64,000 nucleotides of DNA. It comes from Reichenbachiella agariperforans (GTDB taxonomy: Bacteria > Bacteroidota > Bacteroidia > Cytophagales > Cyclobacteriaceae). Positions 58,819 to 64,000 of this stretch are shown here, piece by piece. The position numbers were made by a program, and so were the translations under genes. The notes under the pieces are model-generated. The model worked only from the letters and a program-made list of their open reading frames with translations. It did no database searches and had not been told where the DNA came from. Positions within the stretch are counted from its first letter, which is position 1. Each line of letters opens with the position of its first letter. The DNA lies in the NCBI RefSeq assembly GCF_900142205.1, contig NZ_FRAA01000006.1, forward strand, positions 1 to 64,000. Direction: 5' to 3'.

Positions 58819-59745
58819 TTAATCTTCTGCTTGTTGTTTTCTGATTTCTGCTAAAATTTCTTTTCCTCCATGATCGAGGACGTATTGCGCGAGTTTTTTT
58901 CCTGTCTCAGGTCCTTCGTTTGGTGATGAAGTATAGGTCTGTGAGACTTGTTCGCGACCATCTAGGCTGATGATGCCACCTGTGAGGGTGAGTTGGCCAT
59001 TTTCTAATCTGGCACGTCCGTAGACGGGGATGCTACAGCCGCCATTCATGATCTGTAGGTAACTGCGTTCGGCGAGGAGGCATTGTTCCGTTTCGGGGTG
59101 ATTGGTGGCTTTTCGGATCAAGGCTTTCTTTTCGTCTGAGATACCACGGTAGACTTCTATGGTGACACTGCCTTGTCCTACGGCAGGCACGAACTCGTTT
59201 TCGTCAAAGTGATGTACCATCATATCGTCAAATCCCATGCGGTGTGCGCCGGCATAGGCGAGCCACAGTGCATCGCAGACACCACTTTTCATTTTTTTGA
59301 TTCGTGTTTGTAGGTTGCCACGAACGGCTACCGTATTCACATGAGGAAAATGCTTGTTGAGGAAGGCAATGCGGCGAGTGGATGAAGTCCCTAGTACTAA
59401 GTCTGGTTGATTAAAATCAATGGTCTTGTGGCTGATGAGCACGTCGTGTGCTTGCTCTCGTTCGCTAAACGCAATGAGCTCAAAGCCTTCAGGTAATGTG
59501 GAGGGCATGTCTTTGGCACTATGTACGGCGATATCGATAGCGCCGGATTTTAACTGCTCTTCGATCTCCTCAGTGAATACACCTTTGCTGCCGATCTTGG
59601 AGATGGTTACGTCTAGTCGCTTGTCTCCAGTGGTTTCGATCGTGATGATTTCACTCTCTACGCCTTCTTTGGCGAGCTGGTCTTGTACGAAGTAGGCTTG
59701 CCAGAGAGCAAGTTTGCTGCCGCGCGTTCCTATTTTTATTTTCAT
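58819..59745 (-). CDS. hemC: Hydroxymethylbilane synthase (porphobilinogen deaminase)
   Basis: 308 aa. Polymerises four porphobilinogens in tetrapyrrole synthesis, the pathway that also gives uroporphyrinogen III for the siroheme genes at 36-37 kb. Motifs: KIGTRGSKLALWQAYFVQ, AVHSAKDMPSTLP, LGTSSTRRIAFL, VRGNLQTRIKKM, and the dipyrromethane-carrying Cys in LQIMNGGCSIPV. The start overlaps the stop of holB by 4 bp. Confidence 0.97.
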   Translation of the reverse strand: MKIKIGTRGSKLALWQAYFVQDQLAKEGVESEIITIETTGDKRLDVTISKIGSKGVFTEEIEEQLKSGAIDIAVHSAKDMPSTLPEGFELIAFSEREQAHDVLISHKTIDFNQPDLVLGTSSTRRIAFLNKHFPHVNTVAVRGNLQTRIKKMKSGVCDALWLAYAGAHRMGFDDMMVHHFDENEFVPAVGQGSVTIEVYRGISDEKKALIRKATNHPETEQCLLAERSYLQIMNGGCSIPVYGRARLENGQLTLTGGIISLDGREQVSQTYTSSPNEGPETGKKLAQYVLDHGGKEILAEIRKQQAED

Positions 59746-60869
59746 TTGGCTGTCATGATGCGACCTATCGTTAGGGAGAGGTCCATGAATAATATTTTGA
59801 CGTTGGCATTGCGCTCTAGATGGTAGGCGGCTTGGTTCAGTTCCTTGCTGATGCGCTCTAGTTTATCCGTGCTTAGCGCCTTGCCAAAGTTGGTCACGAA
59901 TCCTTGCTCGTCGGTGTTGAGTTTTAGTTTTTCATCAGGCATATAGACAGAGACGAGTGAGTGACGAATCATATTGACTGCATACTGCAGGTACATCTTC
60001 TGTGCAGTTTTGTTCATTTTGAAGAAGATGTCATTGGCACCTGATATTGCCGTATAGTCTTTGGTCCAGCACTGGCGCATCCAGTCTCTAAACATGACAT
60101 GGGAGTCTTCTTCTGCACTGACGATATTTTCTACAGCGGCTTTTATACTGCCTTCGGCGAGTGCAGCGATTTTCTTGGCGTTGCCTTCCTCTAGCCCTTT
60201 GGTGTTGACCAAGTAGCGGGTGATCTCTTCATGAGAAAAGCTGGGTACTTTGAATAACTGACATCTAGACAGGATGGTTGTGAGTAGTTTCTCATAATCA
60301 TTTGTGACTAGGAGAAACAAGGTCTTCTCTGGCGGTTCTTCGAGGATTTTGAGGATACCATTGGCAGCAGAGACGTGCATGTTCTCGGGCAGCCAGATGA
60401 TGAGTATCTTGTACTCCGCTTCGAAGGATTTGAGAGAGAGCGATTTGATGATATTTCTACTTTCCTCTTTGGAGATATTGGCATTTTTGTTCTCCGCACC
60501 GTAGTGACCGCTCCAGTCTTCTAGTGAGCCATATTTGTTGTTGGTGAGATAGTTGCGCCATTCTTTGAGATAGCTAGAGCTCACTACATTTTTACCCGTT
60601 ACACTTTTGGTAGAGCTGACGGGATAGACGAACTGTAGGTCGGGATGAACCAGTTTATCGATTTTGGTGCAGTTGCTACAGACTCCACAGGAGTCTGTCT
60701 CTGATTTGTCTTTGCAGTTGATGTAGGCTGAGTATGCTAGAGCCAAGGCCAGATTACCTGAACCCTGCTGTCCATAAAACAATTGCGCATGTGCGACATG
60801 GTTGTTTTGGATCGCTTGGATCAGTTGGTCTTTGGTGTCTTGCAGTCCAGGTATATCGGCGAATCTCAT
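59742..60869 (-). CDS. holB: DNA polymerase III subunit delta'
   Basis: 375 aa. Part of the clamp loader. N-terminal AAA+ domain: Walker A is degenerate (LFYGQQGSGNLALALAYSAY), as usual for delta'; zinc module CKDKSETDSCGVCSNCTKI; LIIWLPENMHVSAANGILKI and EEPPEKTLFLLVTND; sensor 1 SRCQLF. Overlaps both the upstream GlmU-like gene (4 bp) and hemC (4 bp), so it sits in a tightly coupled operon. Confidence 0.94.
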   Translation of the reverse strand: MRFADIPGLQDTKDQLIQAIQNNHVAHAQLFYGQQGSGNLALALAYSAYINCKDKSETDSCGVCSNCTKIDKLVHPDLQFVYPVSSTKSVTGKNVVSSSYLKEWRNYLTNNKYGSLEDWSGHYGAENKNANISKEESRNIIKSLSLKSFEAEYKILIIWLPENMHVSAANGILKILEEPPEKTLFLLVTNDYEKLLTTILSRCQLFKVPSFSHEEITRYLVNTKGLEEGNAKKIAALAEGSIKAAVENIVSAEEDSHVMFRDWMRQCWTKDYTAISGANDIFFKMNKTAQKMYLQYAVNMIRHSLVSVYMPDEKLKLNTDEQGFVTNFGKALSTDKLERISKELNQAAYHLERNANVKILFMDLSLTIGRIMTAK

Positions 60870-62047
60870 GAAGCTTTGCTGTTCGTATTGTAGATATGTA
60901 GGAGCATGTCTTTGTCTTTGGTATTAAATTTTTTCCCCTTTCTTTCCATCACGATGGAGGCAGTCTCCATGGCCTTGTCAAAGTCATAGGTGATCATTGC
61001 TCTGTCGCCTCCCCAGGAGAATGAAGGGATTCTTTTCCTTGGAAATCCTGCTCCGAAGATATTGGCACACACGCCTACAGTTGTGCCTGTATTGAACATT
61101 GTGTTGATGGCTGCTTTGGAGTGATCCCCCATCACCAATCCACAAAATTGAAGCTCCGTATCGATGTAGTTGCCAGTGAGTTCGTCCCACATCTCTACGT
61201 GAGTGTAGTTGTTTTTGAGATTGGAGTTGTTGGTGTCTGCGCCAAGGTTGCACCACTCACCGAGGACGGAGTTGCCCAGGAACCCGTCGTGTGCTTTGTT
61301 GGAGTTGCCGTAGATGATGGAGTTGGAGAGCTCTCCGCCGATTTTGCAACCAGGCCCTACAGTGCTGCCTTCTCGGATTTTGGCGTTCATATTGATGCGC
61401 GCGCCTTCGCCTAGCGAAAACGGTCCACGGATCGTGGCACCTTCTTGAATCTCTGCTCCTTTGGCGAGATAAATGGGGCCATTTTCGGCATTGAGTATGG
61501 CTGCTTTGATTTTTACACCTTCTTCTAGGAATATGTTTTCTTCACCATAGACGATGGTGTGTGGATCAGCTATTGGTGCTGAGATTTTTCCTTCGGTGAG
61601 CAAATCAAAATCCTGTTGGATTTCGTGGGCATTGTTGAGAAATAGACTCCATGTACGATCGATGTAGATCAGTTCGCCTTCATAGGCTGTTTTGGGTAGT
61701 GCTAGCAGCAGCGCTGCTTCGTCTCGTGTCGCAAAACTTCCCTTCGTAGCGATCCAGAGGTCGTCTTGGTAGAGGGCTTGATTTTCTTCTAGGTTGGTGA
61801 TGCGGTCTATCAGCGTAGCATTGGGGCAGACGGCACTGTTGATGGCGAGATCGAAGTGATCCCTTTTGGAAGGGAAAAGTGTAGATAGGCTGTCATCTGT
61901 CAGAAACGAAACCTCTTGGTTGAGCCTTTTTTCCCACTTTTCACGAATAGTGAGGATGCCGATACGGAGGTCCGCGATGGGTCGGGTGAAGGTAAGAGGA
62001 AGGAGTTTCGATCGGTGAATATCCAGATCGACGAGTGCTATATTCAT
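60866..62047 (-). CDS. GlmU-like sugar nucleotidyltransferase/left-handed beta-helix protein
   Basis: 393 aa from ATG 62047 (MNIALVDLDIHRSKLLPLTF). The frame extends to 62152 but passes through the L31 terminator. The N-terminal part is a nucleotidyltransferase-like domain (RPIADLRIGILTIREKWEK). The C-terminal half is a left-handed beta-helix (IYLAKGAEIQEGATIRGPFS, INMNAKIREGSTVGPGCKIG) ending in NTMFNTGTTVGVCANIFGAG. Bacteroidota genomes carry this GlmU-family type widely; the substrate is not settled. First gene of the overlapping chain with holB and hemC. Confidence 0.9.
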   Translation of the reverse strand: MNIALVDLDIHRSKLLPLTFTRPIADLRIGILTIREKWEKRLNQEVSFLTDDSLSTLFPSKRDHFDLAINSAVCPNATLIDRITNLEENQALYQDDLWIATKGSFATRDEAALLLALPKTAYEGELIYIDRTWSLFLNNAHEIQQDFDLLTEGKISAPIADPHTIVYGEENIFLEEGVKIKAAILNAENGPIYLAKGAEIQEGATIRGPFSLGEGARINMNAKIREGSTVGPGCKIGGELSNSIIYGNSNKAHDGFLGNSVLGEWCNLGADTNNSNLKNNYTHVEMWDELTGNYIDTELQFCGLVMGDHSKAAINTMFNTGTTVGVCANIFGAGFPRKRIPSFSWGGDRAMITYDFDKAMETASIVMERKGKKFNTKDKDMLLHIYNTNSKAS

Positions 62048-62053
62048 AGGGGT

Positions 62054-62092
62054 AAAAATAAAAAAGTCTCCAAGAACTAAATCTTGAAGACC
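62054..62092 (-). terminator. Terminator of the L31 gene
   Basis: Stem GTCTTCAAGA/TCTTGGAGAC on the minus strand (62066-62091) followed by T6, AT and more T. It lies before ATG 62047 of the GlmU-like gene, which supports that start. Confidence 0.75.
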
Positions 62093-62117
62093 CCGATATT
62101 TTGAATGCAAAAAGGGA

Positions 62118-62363
62118 TTATTTCTTTTTGTATCTTTTGTTGAATTTCTCAACTCTACCAGCAGTATCCACGAATAGTTTCTTGCCTGTGTAGAATGGGT
62201 GTGAAGCAGAGCTAACTTCTATTTTAACTACTGGGTATTCTTTACCATCTTCCCACTCGATTGTTTCGCTTGAGTTCATAGTAGACTTAGTCATAAACTT
62301 GAAGTCACTAGATGTGTCAAAGAAGATCACATCTCTGTACTCTGGATGAATGTCTTTTTTCAT
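62118..62363 (-). CDS. rpmE2: 50S ribosomal protein L31, type B
   Basis: 81 aa. Structural protein of the large ribosomal subunit. It begins [20 protein letters not shown] and has [20 protein letters not shown], then [20 protein letters not shown]. The CxxC zinc motifs of the A type are absent, so this is the zinc-free B type. It has a near-perfect promoter upstream and a terminator downstream. Confidence 0.97.
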   Translation of the reverse strand: MKKDIHPEYRDVIFFDTSSDFKFMTKSTMNSSETIEWEDGKEYPVVKIEVSSASHPFYTGKKLFVDTAGRVEKFNKRYKKK

Positions 62364-62447
62364 TTTATTATAGTTTTAATTGCGCTCATGGTTTTTGCCA
62401 TGAATTTGATTTTTCGTTTTTCCAGTTCCTTTCTAAGAAAAGGATGG

Positions 62448-62478
62448 CAAAATTATGCATAGAGCATTGAAAAACAAA
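62448..62478 (-). promoter_or_regulatory. Bacteroidota promoter of the L31 gene
   Basis: On the minus strand TTTG (62475-62478), a 19-bp spacer and TAATTTTG (62448-62455) exactly match the primary-sigma consensus TTTG-N19-TANNTTTG, about 85 bp before the L31 start. Confidence 0.8.
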
Positions 62479-62634
62479 CATGTTTTCTCAAATACTTTTC
62501 TGTCTATCAGGCTTTTATTGATCATAAGCCTAAGTGGTTGACTTAGAAACGACTCCATGTAGAATAGGTCATTTGGTTTGGATCTTGTCATGACAGGAAT
62601 TAATCCCTATCATTGTTTCTTAAATTTTTGGTCT

Positions 62635-64000
62635 ATGATGAGAAGTGTTTTGTTGCTAGGGATCGTGGTGGGTATGTGGAGTACAGTCTTGGGACAAAGT
62701 GTCTATGCGCCGTTGAATCAGGATTATTACCACTTGATAGATCGTGAAGAGGTGCTCAACAAGACCGTCAGTCCTAGTCTCCATACGAGCTACAAGCCCT
62801 ATCGCCGGGTAGATATCGTCACGCATATCGATAGCCTGTCGACCAATGAAAACAACCAACATTACTTACTCAATGATAACTGGGAGTTTGTGAGTGAGGG
62901 GGAGGTTTATGCTGCGAGCAAAAAACCTTTTTTAAAATGGTTTTATAGAACCAAACCAGACTTTTTGCATGTTAATCAAGAGTCCTTCCAGTTGAAGGTT
63001 AGCCCAGTACTGTACCTCGGGCTGGGGATCGATGACAATGCTGGTGCGAGACCTTTCACTAACACACGGGGGGTGGAACTACGCGGGAGCATTGATGATA
63101 AGGTGGGTTTCTACTCATACGTGGGCGAGAATCAGGCCTTGTTTCCGCAGTATGTGCAGGACTATACGAGTACCTACGGAGTGGTGCCCAACGAGGCTTT
63201 TTGGAAGAAGTTTGGAGAGGATGGAGCGGTCGATTTTTTCACAGCAAGAGGATATTTTACCTTTCAGGCGACCAAGCACATCGGGATACAATTCGGTCAT
63301 GACAAGAATTTTATTGGCAATGGGTATCGATCGATGTTGTTGTCGGACTTTAGTGCGCCGAGTACTTTCCTAAAAATACAGACCAAAGTATGGAGATTGC
63401 AGTACACCAATTTATTTACAGAACTAGTGGCTGATGCACCATATACGACTTTTGGTTCTAATGGGACAGAGGTGTTTCCGAAGAAGTTTATGACAGCCCA
63501 TCATTTGAGTTTCAATGTAACGGACAATTTTAATGTGGGAGTCTTCGAAGCGATCATTTTTCATCGTGGAGACAGTACGAGCTCCGCGTTTGAGTGGAAC
63601 TACCTGAACCCAATTATTTTTTATCGCTCGATCGAGCAATTTACAGGGAGTCCAGACAATGCACTTTTTGGGTTGGACTTCAAATGGAACATTGTCAAAA
63701 GTGTACAGCTTTATGGTCAGGGTCTCCTAGACGAACTGGTGGTGAGTGAGCTAAAAGCAGGCAATGGGTGGTGGGGCAATAAATACTCGCTTCAGCTTGG
63801 GGGGAAATACTACAATGTATTGGGTGTGAAAAATCTGGATCTACAGGCGGAGTATAATCTCTCAAGGCCATTTACCTATTCGCACGAATCGATATTTACC
63901 AACTATGCGCATTATCGTCAGCCGCTAGCCCACCCGTTAGGAGCGAATTTCAAGGAGCTGGTTTTGATCGCACGCTATCAGCCTATCAAATATCTATTTT
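62635..64000 (+). CDS. Wzi-like/RemB-like outer-membrane surface protein (partial)
   Basis: At least 455 codons, open at the window edge. It starts at 62635 (or the adjacent ATG at 62638) with a signal peptide (LLLGIVVGMWSTVLGQ). Then VYAPLNQDYYHLIDREEVLN, YVGENQALFPQYVQDY, FQATKHIGIQFGHDKNFIGN and FEWNYLNPIIFYRSIEQFTG. The GHDKNFIGNGYRS and NPIIFYR motifs recall capsule-assembly Wzi and the gliding-motility protein RemB, both outer-membrane barrels. RemB takes part in gliding in Flavobacterium. The role here is inferred, since other gliding genes are not in view. Confidence 0.8.
   Translation, partial: MMRSVLLLGIVVGMWSTVLGQSVYAPLNQDYYHLIDREEVLNKTVSPSLHTSYKPYRRVDIVTHIDSLSTNENNQHYLLNDNWEFVSEGEVYAASKKPFLKWFYRTKPDFLHVNQESFQLKVSPVLYLGLGIDDNAGARPFTNTRGVELRGSIDDKVGFYSYVGENQALFPQYVQDYTSTYGVVPNEAFWKKFGEDGAVDFFTARGYFTFQATKHIGIQFGHDKNFIGNGYRSMLLSDFSAPSTFLKIQTKVWRLQYTNLFTELVADAPYTTFGSNGTEVFPKKFMTAHHLSFNVTDNFNVGVFEAIIFHRGDSTSSAFEWNYLNPIIFYRSIEQFTGSPDNALFGLDFKWNIVKSVQLYGQGLLDELVVSELKAGNGWWGNKYSLQLGGKYYNVLGVKNLDLQAEYNLSRPFTYSHESIFTNYAHYRQPLAHPLGANFKELVLIARYQPIKYLF

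Noticed and set aside
60866-62152. GlmU-like protein with 35 extra N-terminal residues
   Set aside because: The extension overlaps the end of the L31 gene and its terminator. The start at 62047 is consistent with the family.

Overview
The window comes from a chromosome of the phylum Bacteroidota, most likely a marine gliding member of the Cytophagales (a Reichenbachiella-like lineage is a guess). The evidence is a type B L31, DUF4834, TonB-dependent receptor and carboxypeptidase-regulatory-like domains, a Wzi/RemB-like surface protein, HEPN-tailed sulfite reductase, many Sec/lipoprotein envelope proteins, and a promoter of the Bacteroidota TTTG-N19-TANNTTTG form in front of L31. Intergenic regions are rich in rho-independent hairpins. 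No rRNA, tRNA, CRISPR array or intact transposase was seen.

Layout. 1-5 kb: the start of a large secreted protein, then an ECF sigma factor with an anti-sigma/TonB fusion, divergent from a secreted VWA protein. 5-12 kb: glycerol kinase, a pentapeptide protein, an AraC regulator with a carboxymuconolactone-decarboxylase-like protein, and an overlapping pair (OmpL47-type repeat protein and a TPR/histidine-acceptor protein without an ATPase domain). 12-24 kb: a TetR-controlled SDR, an acetyltransferase, type II NADH dehydrogenase, CutC, metE with a divergent Lrp regulator, YceI, and a WYL regulator with ABM and GyrI-like genes. 24-33.6 kb: Kelch protein, M1 peptidase, a CREST-like membrane protein, an SDR, a TonB-dependent receptor and a LytS/LytTR pair.

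33.6-37.6 kb is a sulfite reduction module: a cysteine-rich leader peptide and terminator, the sulfite reductase, and the two enzymes that make its siroheme cofactor. 37.6-47.5 kb is an accessory region. It holds two large lipoproteins, a chimeric pseudogene joining the head of msrB to the tail of the precorrin-2 dehydrogenase gene, a 9 x 22-bp tandem array, two integron-cassette-like genes bounded by attC-like dyads, and a decayed REP-associated transposase with REP-like hairpins. The chimera sits between its two intact parents in the order expected from a tandem duplication at a shared 6-bp ATGATG.

47.5-64 kb returns to core genes: secreted MsrB, DUF4834, carB without its C-terminal regulatory domain, an AsmA-like protein, a TerB-like protein, and a tight minus-strand run from L31 through a GlmU-like protein, holB and hemC to a cyclophilin. 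The window ends inside a Wzi/RemB-like surface protein.

The strongest leads are the putative cysteine attenuator before the sulfite reductase, the integrase-less cassette pair, the duplication scar, and the sigma/anti-sigma-TonB/VWA locus. Everything was read by eye; homology statements rest on recognised motifs, not on searches.
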